From Cycas panzhihuaensis (lineage: Eukaryota > Cycadophyta): a stretch of DNA of 64,000 bases. The notes beneath the pieces were generated by a model. That model saw only the letters and a list, made by a program, of their open reading frames with translations, did not search any database and had not been told where the DNA came from. Position 1 is the first letter of the stretch; every line of letters begins with the position of its first letter. Shown here in pieces: positions 9,912-20,675 of this stretch. The DNA lies in NCBI GenBank assembly GCA_023213395.1, contig CM041465.1:222525741-222589740 (forward strand), read 5' to 3'. Both the position numbers and the translations under genes were made by a program.

Positions 9912-12535
9912 ATGGAGGGATACTCTTCTGATGGGGCCTACCACACTTCAACTTTGGAAACCTATGATTTTCCTTCCTCTATTCTGGGGTCCACCCAAGA
10001 GGGTGATGACCCCCTTTACTACCTGAGTGACCAACATCACTCGCTCAACATCCATCCCTCTACTCATGTGATAGAAGGATCTGTTCCTCTTGAGACTTAC
10101 CACTCAATCGATGACTCTTATGAGGAGCGTCCCGAGGGAGCTACTTCGTTCGAGGTCCCAACTACCTCTTACAAGTATGTAGGAATCCCTCCTGTCGATG
10201 TAGTTAAAGCTCTCAATGAATGTCGCCGTGCGACACGCTTCCAACCGCATCCTGGATGGTTTGAGGATGCTCTTCGCGGAGGAGCCTCTTCTTCTTCCAC
10301 TCCTCCCCCACATGCCTCATCCTCATCTACTCTTCCTTTGACAACCAATCCCTTTGTGCCTACACATGTGTCCCGCTCCTTTCCTATTCCTGTAGTGGGG
10401 GCACATGTTGCACCTTCCGTTTCTCACCGAGGTCCTAGTGTTTCGGGATCTTCCCTTGGTATGTCTTTCTCCCAGTTGAAGGTTAGCATGCTCATCCCTA
10501 GCCAAACTAATGTGCCATCCCCTAATGTGGCACATACCTTTCCTAGTAGGCCTGCCGGTCCTACTAACCTTTCAGCTATCAGTCATGTGGGACCCGCTCC
10601 CACACACCCTCAAAACCAACACGTTGGTGCTTCCTTATATGTTCCCCCAGGGTATACTTCTTAACCTTGGGGGAAGGGTAGAGGAAGCCATCTCCCAACT
10701 TATGGAGTGGATCCACTACACCCATATGGGGTCGGTCCACCTATAGGTGGCCCATATGGGCAAAACTCGGTTCCGCATCCGTCTTTCTCATCATCCAGCG
10801 CAATTCCTTTTGTTGTGCCTTCACAAGGGAACCTAACGCCCTTCTAAGGCACTTATCTTCAAGCCCCTTCCCAGCAGGGGGCGTTTCCTCAAGGAGGGAT
10901 GGGTATGCCACCCCCCATCCACTCCTTGTTCATTACCCACTACATCATCTGTTGACCCTATGGTCCAGGCAAGGGCACGCCCCTTCATGGACTTTAGGTC
11001 GACACCTCTATCCATTGAGGCATTAAGAACCAATCTGCCACCTCATCCCCCTGAAGTTCCTAGATTTGACGGAACTTCATCGCAAGACCCGGCAGAGCAT
11101 GTGCATAGCTTTTCTATGGCATGCATCGATTACTGGGTTTACGACCACATTCTAATAAAATTATTCCTGCGATCCTTGCAGGGTGACACCCTTAAGTGGT
11201 TTTACCATCTCCTTGCCGACTCCATCCATTCATTCTAGTAATTGGTGGATGAGTTCATCAACTATTTTGATGTAGCCCATCCATTCGAGAGTAGAATGAA
11301 GTTTCTCCTTTCGCTCAAATAGGGTCATGATGAAATGAATCATGACTTTATACTGTGATTTCATGACTTGCTTCACTCCACTAAGGCAACGCTGCCCAAG
11401 AAGTTGAAGCGAGATCTCTTCGTCAATGCACTTCGTCCCAAAGTGCATGTGGAAGTCCTTAAAATGGGGGCGACCACATGCAACTCTGCGATCGCTAAGT
11501 GTTTGGCGTTGGAGGCTATTGAGATCCAAGCTAGTCTCAAGAAACCTCTTAAGCCCTTACAGCGACGTGAGGCACCACCTTCAACCAAAGATACTAAACC
11601 TTCACAACCTACCTGGTCTTCCTCTCATCCGACTGAGAGGACCTTAGACCCACTCACATCAACGATATGCTCATTTGAGCATATAATAAAGGAGCTCAAG
11701 CTTCAAGCTCCTTCATCCCCTACATCCAACAAACAAGTCTAACAGACAACTCAAGCTCCTCTCCCTAGGAATAGAAACGCCCAGTCCTCTCAAGCGAGAA
11801 GGTTAGATCCTCCGCTTGAGAAGAAGTGGTGCTCTATTCATGGGGAGTGCTTTCACGATGACTCGCGTTGTAGGGCCCAGCATCCTAAGGACGCCCCTCG
11901 ATGTGACTCTTCCCCCAAACAGGCCTCAAGGCCTAATTTGGACCAACCAATTCATAAGGATCCATTCCCTAAACATGGGGAACACGATCACAACACCCAA
12001 ACTAAGAATAACCGGAACCGAGGAAGATCGCCTAATTCTCGTCCTTCCTACGACAAAGAGAAGGGTGCCCGGGACTTGTCCTCTTCCTCTCGTTCCCCTG
12101 GCCGTCGTACCCCATCACCTTTGCAGCCCTGGAACAAGGGGAAGAAGGTGATCCAGTTACTTGAAGCAACTCCTTCTTATGCCCTTACACAGTCTCAGGC
12201 CACCAAGGAAGCAGTGGGAACTTCTTCTTCTTCTGCTCCTTTTGACCCTCTTCCATAGAACCTTCCTCCAGAAATACCTCTTTTTCCCAATGCTATTCCT
12301 ATATGACCAGGTCGTTACAATTTCTGAAGGGCACTTACCCAGCCTACCGCGAAGGGTAAACCCTTCTTCATCGTGGACGAGCTTCATACTGTTGTCATAG
12401 GAATGTCCTTGATGGACGTTTTAAGGAGTTGTCCCCAGTAGCGGACCCTCCTCTTGGAAGCTTTAGGATCGAATGACACGCCTATCCATGCTTTGGGTGT
12501 TACCTAAAGTTGTGGACCTATTATTTTGTTTGATC
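9912..12535 (+). pseudogene. gag of element 1, with stops and a frameshift
   Basis: Starts at ATG 9912 (MEGYSSDGAYHTSTLET), conserved in elements 2 and 3; earlier in-frame codons lack an ATG. The order is an acidic N-terminus, a Ser/Pro-rich spacer, a Gly/Pro/Gln-rich region, then the retrotransposon-gag domain near 11040-11340 (VPRFDGTSSQDPAEHVHSF, then GDTLKWFYHLLADSIHSF). The zinc knuckle WCSIHGECFHDDSRC (11830-11871, CX2HX4HX4C) is intact. Stops include TAA after GYTS (element 3 has CAA), TAG at 11320-11322 and another after SNKQV. The frame shifts by one between 10664 and 10960. Gag forms the particle that houses reverse transcription. Confidence 0.85.
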
Positions 12536-13070
12536 CTAAGGATCTTCCTCCCTCCAGTGAAAGGGAACGTCAGTGGAACTTTCCATTCACTATCACTATC
12601 GATACACCTGATTGTACCCTTCGAAGGACTGTTGTTGATAATGGTTCTTCTATGAATGCCATACCCTTGCGTGTCATGCAAGAGCTTGGTATTTCCACCT
12701 TGGAACCTATTCCATGGCGATGCTAAGGTTATGACGGTAGCGAGAAGACCCCTTTAGGATCTGTTACGATTTTGCTTATCCTTAAGGGCAAGACGTTCCT
12801 TGCCAATGTTGTAGTCCTCGACGTTGACGTTGACTACAATCTCCTTCTAGGTTGTCTATGGCTTGACCAAATGGGAGCCGTGTGCTTGACTCTTTGGGGA
12901 TAACTTAAGTTCATCCATAACGGGCAGATGAAAGTGATTCCCCGCAAACGCCCATTCACTAAACAAACTCGTTCTACCAATTCGGCAAATTGAGGTCCTT
13001 CCACACATGCCTCGGCTTACTCTATTGGCATACCTAAACCATCTGAAGAAGATCCCGTATCTTCTTCTCC
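12536..13070 (+). pseudogene. Protease of element 1
   Basis: Aspartic retropepsin that would process the Gag-Pol polyprotein. TVVDNGSSMNAIPLRVMQEL contains the active-site Asp-Asn-Gly at 12637-12645; the second half reads VVLDVDVDYNLLLGCLWLDQ. A TAA interrupts it after IPWRC, where element 3 has CAA, and another stop follows LTLWG. It is in the same overall frame as RT, with no frameshift site between gag and pol visible in the family. Confidence 0.82.
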
Positions 13071-14570
13071 TAGTCTCATGCGGTTCACCCCTATTAGTGT
13101 TGGGACTTACGGATACCTCGCTTCGTTTAGTGATGATGAGTCACATGACGAGGACGAGGATTGTCTCCACCCTGTCTCTTTCCTCTGCACTAGTAGGTCA
13201 TACCCGTCTCGTTCTAGACCCCTGTCTAGAACTTCTTTCATTAGTGAGGCTAGCCACTCCTGCATGTCATATGTCATCGCTTATGTTGACCCACCCATCG
13301 TCAGTTCTTCTCCCTCATTACCCCCTGTAGGTGATGGCTTCGAAGAACTGCCTTTCGCTCCTTCCAAGGAGCCTCCTTTTGACTCTTCTTCAGAGTCTCG
13401 CGAGGAAGTTGAGCAACTCGACGACCATCACAGTCCTATCACTTCCACTCCCTCTAGTACTTCCTCTACTCGAAGTAAGGTCATCCATGGGGTGGATTAC
13501 TTCAAGGATGATGAAACTTTACTTGAGCACCTAGCAGGTTTTGCGCCCAACTTGCCTTCCAGTCACCACAAGCTTGGTCACCAGAAGATCCTTGCAATCG
13601 GATCCACACTTGCCGATATGATCCTGTCTCCCATTCCACCTCCTCCTATTGACCTTGCCCCTCTCCATTTCGAGGAGGACAATGCCATATGCATGGGGGC
13701 AACCCAAGACATAGTCTTGGCCCCCGGTAAGGTCATTAAGGTCGGGTTGGAGTGTTCTCCTGATGAGATAAGGGAGTACTCCATTCTGTTCTAGGAGTTT
13801 CAAGACGTGTTTGCATGGGATTATGCTGATATGAAGGGAATTGACCTCTCCATTATCACTCATAACCTCACCACCATTCCTGGCACCCACCCTGTGCACC
13901 AGAAGCAGCATCCCCTTCACCCGAAGCTCTCGGCCACCGTCAAGATGAAGGTTGAGAAGCTTTTGGACGTTGGGCTTATTACTTCCATTGACTATCCTAA
14001 ATGGGTCTCCAATATTATCCTCGTTGCTAAAAAGAATGGGGCAATTTGTATATGTGTCGATTTCTACGACATCAACAATGCTTGTCCCAAGGACAACTTT
14101 CCACTCCCCTTTATCGATCAAATTATTGATTGCACGGCTGGATTTAAAGTTATGTCTTTAATGGATGGCTTCTCTGGCTATAATCAAATTTAGATTTCTC
14201 CTGAAGATCACCATAAGACGGCTTTCACTACACCTTAGGGCACCTTTGCCTACAAGGCAATGCCCTTTGGCCTTAAGAATGTAGGTGCTACTTACTAAAG
14301 AGCCATGCATTTCATTTTCCATGACCTCATTGATAATACGTTAGAGGTTTTTATGGATGATATGATGGGTCTCTTCCGTACCAGGGCCCATCATCCATCT
14401 GACTTGCGTGCCATCTTCTCACGATGCTGTAAGTATCACATCAGTCTAAATCCACTCAAGTGCATGTTTGCCATTACCTCAGGTAAACTCCTTGGGTTCC
14501 TTGTGTCCAAACAAGGAATTCAGATTGATCCTGATAAGGTCAGGGCAATCCTTAACATGCCGCCACCTAG
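13071..14570 (+). pseudogene. Linker and reverse transcriptase of element 1
   Basis: An acidic, Ser-rich linker (RFTPISVGTYGYLASFSDDE, about 240 codons open) precedes RT. RT begins with DVFAWDYADMKGID and shows SNIILVAKKNGAICICVDF, MDGFSGYNQI, KTAFTTP-x-GTFAYKAMPFGL, and the catalytic box LEVFMDDMMG at 14350-14361. The box is F-M-D-D rather than the usual Y-V/I-D-D, and element 3 has the same. Downstream are LNPLKCMFAI and GFLVSKQGIQIDPDKV. Stops in place of conserved Gln and Trp (QIS, PWG and YQR) match C-to-T or G-to-A decay. Confidence 0.87.
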
Positions 14571-15290
14571 AATCCAACGGCAGATTAAGTCATTTATAGG
14601 AAGGCTCAGTTTTCTGAGGCACTTCTTAGTAGACTTCACTGTGAGTGCTAAACCCCTCACGAACATATTGAAGAAGGGAGCTCCTTTTGCCTGGTTTGAT
14701 AAGACCCAAAAGGCCTTCGAAGGACTCAAGGAAGCCCTTGCCTCTGCTCCTACACTAACGCCTCCCTGATTCGATAGGCCCTTCATCCTGTATACCTCGG
14801 TGATTGATGAGTCCTTGGGCACTATCTTAGCTAAGGAGGATGACTCAGGAACCGAGAGAGCTATATATTTCATCAGCCGCACCCTCATGGCTGCTGAGCT
14901 TAACTATTCTCCTACCGAGAAGGAGTGCCTCTCCTTGGTTTATGCAACCAAGAAGTTCAGACACTACTTACTTGGCAACACCACCAAGGTGATCGTTTAA
15001 TACGATCCCTTGCGATACTTGCTTACTCGTTCAGATTTGACGAGTAGGGCTAGTCGGTGGGCCATCCTGCTTCAAGAATTCGACCTCCATATCATCAACC
15101 AAAAATCAAAGAAGGGAATGGTAGTGGCTGAGTAGCTCGCAGATGCCCCTATCCCTAACTCTTTTGGTGCCCCCGTCGATGATTCTCTCCCTAATGAGTC
15201 TATCTTGACGATTTAGGGCGTCTCTCCCCATCCACTCGTCAGCAATGAGTGGTACAGTGATATAGTGTGGTATCTTTCACAGGAGTAATA
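14571..15290 (+). pseudogene. RT-linked RNase H of element 1
   Basis: Connection region IKSFIGRLSFLRHF and KTQKAFEGLKEALASAPTL, then RNase H with RPFILYTSVIDESLGTILA, ERAIYFISRTL, NYSPTEKECLSLVYATKKFRH, and the C-terminal LLQEFDLHIINQKSKKGMVV. It would degrade the RNA strand during cDNA synthesis. The TAA at 14998-15000 after TKVIV is at exactly the same codon as in element 3. The first catalytic aspartate position reads YTSVID rather than a clear TDAS, so activity was doubtful even before the stops. Confidence 0.75.
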
Positions 15291-16493
15291 TCACCCTGAT
15301 GCCAATAGTAAAGTTAGATCTCGCATCCAAACTTTTTCCAGGCAATAATTCCTCATAGACGAGGTATTGTACAAGAGGTCCTTTGATGGGATCCTCCTCC
15401 GCTGTGTCACTGCTGATGAAGCTGACCAAGTACTTTGCGAATGCCACCACAGTATTTATGGAGGTCACTTTGGGGGCCAGTCTATGGCTCAGAGGATCCT
15501 TCGCATGGGCTATTTCTGGCTATCCCTGTTCAAGGATGCTCATGCCTTTGCTCTGAGATGTCAGCAATGTCAGGAACATGACAACATCTCCCATGTGCCT
15601 TCCGAGGCCCTACATCCTATTGTCTCACCATGGCCTTTTGCTCAGTGGGAATTGGACCTCATCGGGGCTATCTCCCCACCTTCGTCGTCGCAGCACAAGT
15701 TTATCTTGACTGCCATGGAGTATTTCACTAAATGGGCACAGGCCATCCCCTTCATCACTACCCCTAGCAAACGATAGCCACATTCATTTACCAGCACATC
15801 ATTTGCCATTTTAGGATTCCAGATGTTCTAATCACTGACAATGGAACTCTTTTCTGTAATAAGGAAATGGATGAGCTTTGTGAGAAGCTTAAAATTTCTC
15901 ACAAGACTTCTTCTCCTTACTACCCTCAGGCAAATGGCTAAGTGGAGTCTTTCAATAAGACTCTCGTCAACATTCTCAAGAAAACCATTGCTCAATCCCA
16001 AAAGGATTGGCATCTTTAGCTGCCCTCTGCTTTGTGGGCTTACCACACCTCTATCCGTTCCACCACGGGAATGACCCTATTCTCCCTGGTCTACGGTGCT
16101 GAGGCGATACTCCTGCTGGAGGTGGAGATTCCTTCACTGCGAGTCTCCCTTCGAGGTCTCATCGACGAAGAGTCGATTCGTGTGGCTCACCTTCTTGACC
16201 TCGAGGCCTTGGATGAGAGATGTTGAGCCGCTTATCAGGCTAACCTGGCATCCAAAGCTCGCTCACAAAGGACTTACGATAAACACCTTTGTTCTCGTCC
16301 TTTGTTCCCTAGGGACCACATCCTCAAGCTCAAGTATCTCCACGATCGTTTGACTAAGTTCAAACCCCGATGGGTTGGTCCTTTCGTCATTATCAAATCC
16401 CTCAGTAATGGTGCCTACAGGATAGCCACCCTAGAAGGGCTTGAATTTGAGAAAGCCGTTAACGGGAGATTCCTTAAAAAATTTTATGCATGA
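15291..16493 (+). pseudogene. Integrase of element 1
   Basis: N-terminal zinc domain: ECHHSIYGGHFG, then CQQCQEH. The catalytic core has WELDLIGAI (Asp at 15655-15657), TDNG (Asp at 15837-15839) and the Glu of VESFNKTL at 15945-15947, giving D-D-35-E spacing. The C-terminus has KFKPRWVGPFVI, the GPY/F module typical of Ty3/gypsy, and ends LKKFYA with TGA at 16491. There is no chromodomain. A one-base loss near 15770 (element 3 reads GKTIATFIYQH there) and TAA or TGA at former Gln codons disable it. Confidence 0.87.
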
Positions 16494-17157
16494 TCTTTTG
16501 GCGATTCCTTCGCCTTGCTCTAGAATGAGCCTAAACTACCACCTTAGGTTGTCCCCATTCTCCCCAACCATGGGTAGAATAGCAATTTAAGATGGCTTCT
16601 TCTTCTTCTTTCTAGTTCCTTCCGCAGAACCTGTGTTCCCGTATCCTCCCGGAAAGTGTTGTCTTCTTACTTAGGCATTCCTCAATCAAGACGATGCTTT
16701 GGAGTATCGTCACTCCTCTCTCCTGCCCACCATTTTCTTCGCATATTCCGCTATGCTCTTCTGTAGACGTATATGCCGCTCTATCCTCTAACCTCACACC
16801 TCTCTATCGTCTTAACTCACGATGGGTGTGTGTGTTCCTGTTAGACATATAGCCATACATGGAAGGGAATGTGTACATCATACAATAAAATATTCACAAC
16901 ATAACATCTATAACTTAACATTTACAACATACAAAATAAGCATACATGTCATCCACACATGATATATACACAGCATCTCATACCAAAATGGGGTTCCAAT
17001 TACCCCGTATATATATATACATCAAAGAATATTATGTTACATCATACATATCGGAAGTTGATGTCCTTGCAGGGGGGGTACAATCATATGATCCTATTTA
17101 TGACCCCCTCGAGGTCCATGCTTTCCCCTGTCAAAGTCAATAGGTACATCTCCTATG
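16494..17157 (+). other. Spacer between integrase stop and antisense-gene stop, element 1
   Basis: About 660 bases that contain the converging 3' ends of the sense gag-pol and the antisense gene. It is homologous to element 3 61657-62307 and, inverted, to element 2 about 3857-4620. AT-rich with ACATA-type repeats around 16850-17030. I see no coding potential. Confidence 0.6.
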
Positions 17158-17752
17158 CTACCGGTATCCTGCTCCTGAGGTGCCATCTCTTGGTCTATGT
17201 AATCCCTCTCCTAAGGACCACATCCCTCTAAGGCTCCTCCTGGGCCTCCACGAGCTGCCTGCCTCACTCCCCTCGTCCTGCGGTCGTCTCAGGGTCATCG
17301 CTGCTATGTGGGTATACGTCTTGCTCTAGCTCGACCTCGATGCCATCTGGGCCACCAGCTAATCATATCGGGCTTGGATACGATCCCTCTCTCCTTTGAG
17401 TCCCTCCTCCGTCACTCTGAGGCACTCTTCTAATACTGCTATCCAAACTCTGCTCTCGGCATCTCCGCCTGCTCCTCCTTGTGCCTCTAGAGCTTGCACC
17501 CGTCTGCGTAGCTCGTCTCTCTCGCGCCCCGCCTCATCCCGTTCCTGCTGCAGTTGTCCCTAGAATGTCATATGCTCCTGGGACTCTGCAGCCCAAATGT
17601 CTCTCGCCCTCACCAACAGGGCGAATGCCTCCATGTGGGCACTGCCGCTCTAGGTGCGTCCCCTGCCTGGATGGGCAGTTGCCCCTCTGCATACACCTGA
17701 GGGAATATCTCCCTCACCACAGCCTCTACCAGTCTCCAGACCTCTACTACAC

Positions 17753-17863
17753 CTGCCAATACAACATGCCATATGTCAGTATGTATCTCACCACATACCA
17801 TGATCAAATCAAACCAAATATCTATCTAGATGCCAAACAACTTAGGAAATGGCTAGGTTTCAC
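17753..17863 (-). other. Predicted intron 2 of the antisense gene, element 1 (111 nt)
   Basis: Donor ACAGTAG/GTGAAACC, acceptor TTGTATTGGCAG/GTG. It contains an in-frame TAG if retained; splicing restores a phase-1 join. Element 3 has an intron of identical length at 62907-63017. Confidence 0.68.
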
Positions 17864-19069
17864 CTACTGTGGCCGCCGGCTCCTCTGGTCGTGCAACATC
17901 CTCCCCTCGTGCTCCGCCAGCTGTAGGTGCCTCATCCTCGGGTACCTCCTCTGCCTGGGCCTCCCTCCTTGCAGGGACTGGCTTAACTCTCATCCCTCCA
18001 GATCCTCTCATGATCCGTAGCCTGCGGGCCCTGGTCACTGCCCCCCTGCTCTCATCTGGTGCTCCTGATGGGCTGCCTCTCCTCTGGCAGCCCCGGATGG
18101 ACCCTCTGCTCCTCCTGCTATCCCTGAAGGACCTGCTTCCCCTACAAGTCATGATGGGTTGGCCCTATCTCCTCTATCATCACCATCATTGCCATCGTCA
18201 TCATCTGCAGGCGCTCCTGCTTCACCTGCCTCATCATCACTATCCCACCTCACCGTCCTGTATGGTTCTGCTATGTAGTCTGGTAGGGTGAGGAGGTCTA
18301 GCGATGTCGCCTCCACTGATCGTCAGACATGGGGCTGATCCTCTGTCCCTCTCAACCGAGTCTGCCACCTGTGGACCATCGAGGCCCGCTCTGTAATGGG
18401 GTGTGGTCCCCCCGCTGGTGCTACTGCCGTAAAATGATCAAAGAACCATCACTATAGTAGTGTGCTATATGATAATCCACCTCTACCAGTCATCCTGATA
18501 ATATCTAGTTGGGCGACAAGGTTCACTGCTATCAGGGTAGCCCAGTCCATCCTCTCGCTGGCTTCGCAGTGGCATACTACATCCAACCATCCACCCGGTA
18601 TCTCCCTATAGTTCTACTTCTGGGAAATCCAGAACAGAATACATAGTACAATCAACTTCCTCACCTGAGAAACTCCAGACATCAACATGGTCTGGAGGGG
18701 AGCTCCCCTCCGCTCCCACCAGTCAGCTCCTATGAAGAACAGGGCTACCTCTCTGTGTGCTGCCTCGGTGCTAGGCAGTGTCCCTAGTCTCACCAGCCTC
18801 CTAGTCGCTGGTACTCCCAGTATCCGTCATATATCCCTCAGCGTAACTACCACATCACCTACCTGTGATAGGTGGAATACATGTCTCCTCCTATCCCAAT
18901 GGGATATGATGTCAACTAATAACCTCTAATCTGATGCATATTGAGGTGTCTTCAAGCCCTTGTATAGGCCACACCTCTACAGGGTCTCCCTGTCCTCCTG
19001 GGACGCCATTTCCATATAGCTCAACATAGCCATACCTACATTCTCACGGTTATCCACCATGATGATAGC

Positions 19070-19549
19070 CTGTCCATATCAAAACAATCAAAGTCAGTCT
19101 CATGACAGTTACCAATACTCCTTACTCTCTCTCAGCTCTCTCTGTCTAAGATTTGAGGCTCTTTTGGCCCCTCCTATCTCTTTTCTCCTTTTCTGCCTTC
19201 GTACCACGCCAAACTTAGCGGTACTGCTAAGTTTAGCTTGGCTCCCGCGATAATTCAGGCCCCACGACAATGATCATGGCACCGCGATCTTTGCCATGGT
19301 ACAAACGGTGACCCCCTAAAAGGGGGGGATTTCCACCCTGAAAAATCAAAAAATTTCTTCTGGTGGACCCCGTGGGGTTGACAAGGACTAGGGCTTCCTA
19401 ATGCCCAGGTCCCCGCCTCTTTCTAGGTCTGATTCAGACTCCGAGAGGACTCTGATCACCCATAAGGGGCACTAAAGTCATACAAAAACTATAAAAAACC
19501 ACTGAAATTAAATCTCTGAAATAGGTTGGGTTTAATGATATCCACTCAC
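19070..19549 (-). other. Predicted intron 1 of the antisense gene, element 1 (480 nt)
   Basis: Donor GTGAGT after the eighth codon; acceptor ATATGGACAG before GCTATCATCATGG. Phase 0, as in elements 2 and 4. No ORF inside explains the conserved ends. Confidence 0.55.
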
Positions 19550-19731
19550 AGGATCTGGTCTCGCTGTCGCCATCTTGTCCTATTGATCCTGCTGGCTCTC
19601 TTCGCTCTCCGATCCAACGGTCTGATCTCTCTCCGCGTGCCTCCAAAGTTGGGTGGCACTCTGCTGTGTAAGGGAATGGCTCTGGTTTCTCATGAAAGGC
19701 AGTAAAAATGAATCCATTTTCTGTTCGATTT

Positions 19732-19740
19732 CCTTATATA
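19732..19740 (-). promoter_or_regulatory. TATA box of the antisense gene, element 1
   Basis: On the minus strand TATATAAGG within CACCTATATAAGGAAAT, 167 bases upstream of the ATG at 19573. It faces away from the second RNase H ORF, whose ATG is at 20260 on plus, so roughly 520 bases separate the two. Confidence 0.55.
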
Positions 19741-20259
19741 GGTGGGGGTCCCAACGGGCACTTCTTCCGTTTTTGGCTCCGCGACAGTTGTTGAGACCAT
19801 CCTGTTTCCCTGATTGCCTTTGCCTTATAGACCTGTTGCTCGTTGTGCTCTCTTGATACCCTTTTTGTACTTTCTCATGGGTGCATTTATGGTGCTTCAT
19901 TTTTGCACTTTTTCTTGGGCCCTTTCCTCTCGTTTTGCATGCCACTCTTATGCATGCCTGAGTTTATACTCGTTTGGCTCATTTCGTTGCCTTAGACTCA
20001 TTTTCACAGTCCTTTTTCGCTCCTGGGATCCCCAAAGGGAATGCTCCCCTGCCTAGGGGCATGTTTCGCTTTCCGAAGCGACCTTTTGGCACTCCAGGAT
20101 GCTTTTTTTCCTCCGACCACTCTCTGATGGTGATCGAACTGCTTGCTCTCTCCCTGGGTAACCTCATTGCTAGGTCCTCCTACCCTTCACGGCCACTTGT
20201 TGCTTGCCTTTCAAGTATCACTTTCATTGATTATTGACTACTAGGACTTTGTGTCACCC

Positions 20260-20675
20260 ATGTCCGTCTACATTTTTATCGATGGCAGAAGCTGCGGTAA
20301 CCCTGGACCTTCTGCCGCTGCATGGATTCTTTGCAGCCCCTCTGGACACGATCTCCTACACTCTGGGATCTTCCTCCCAGAGGCCACTAACAATGAAGCC
20401 AAATATACAGCTGTGATTGAAGCCCTTACTAACGCTCTCCGTTTCCATCACGGATCCATCATTTTGCTTTGCGACTCTTAAGTTGTGATGTCTCATCTCA
20501 CCTAGGTTTACCAGGTACGATGCCCTCACTTGAGGACCCTTGCTTCCACCGCCAGATCTCTCCTGGCCTGCTTCTCTTCCGTCAATATCTAGCATATCTC
20601 CCAGGCCCTCAACGCTGAGGCTGATAGTCTCATTTGCCTTATCCTTAAGCATCGCCTTCCTCTCCTTGCAGACCG
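20260..20675 (+). pseudogene. Second RNase H (aRNH) ORF of element 1, broken
   Basis: Starts at its own ATG with MSVYIFIDGRSCGNPGPSA. Catalytic positions: Asp at 20281-20283, Glu in NNEAKYTAVIEAL (20395-20397), Asp in LLCDS (20473-20475), and the C-terminal H-I-S-Q-x-x-N-x-E-A-D box. TAA at 20479 interrupts it directly after CDS where element 2 has CAG. The domain would cleave RNA in RNA-DNA hybrids. As a free-standing sense ORF beyond an antisense gene it would need its own transcript or internal initiation. Confidence 0.8.

Larger units (their letters stand above)
17158..19573 (-). pseudogene. Antisense spliced gene of element 1 (PMD-like protein), decayed
   Basis: Exon 1 (19573-19550) is MATARPDP, then GTGAGT. 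Exon 2 (19069-17864) begins AIIMVDNRENVGMAML and includes RRRHVFHLSQVGDVVVTLRD, RILGVPATRRLVRLG, LIVLCILFWISQK, GRGGLSYSTLL, MVHRWQTRLRGTED and an acidic DSDDE tail. The block H-V-F-H-L followed by V-T-L-x-D-I-x-R-I-L-G resembles the N-terminus of the plant mobile domain. Exon 3 (17752-17158) reads EVWRLVEAVVREIFPQ, then the coiled-coil-like QERDEAGRERDELRRRVQAL, and ends at TAG. Read through intron 2 the frame meets a stop after TVGET; spliced, it continues as TVGVVEVW. Stops (former Gln/Arg codons) and frameshifts make it a pseudogene. Confidence 0.65.

Noticed and set aside
13000-13700. An Ogre-style intron between protease and RT
   Set aside because: The linker is open and in frame in element 3 (57936-58895), so no splicing is needed there.
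17869-18291. Plus-strand 140-codon ORF in element 1, with Pro/Leu/His-rich product
   Set aside because: Shadow of the antisense gene exon 2; the minus strand carries the conserved frame and splice sites.
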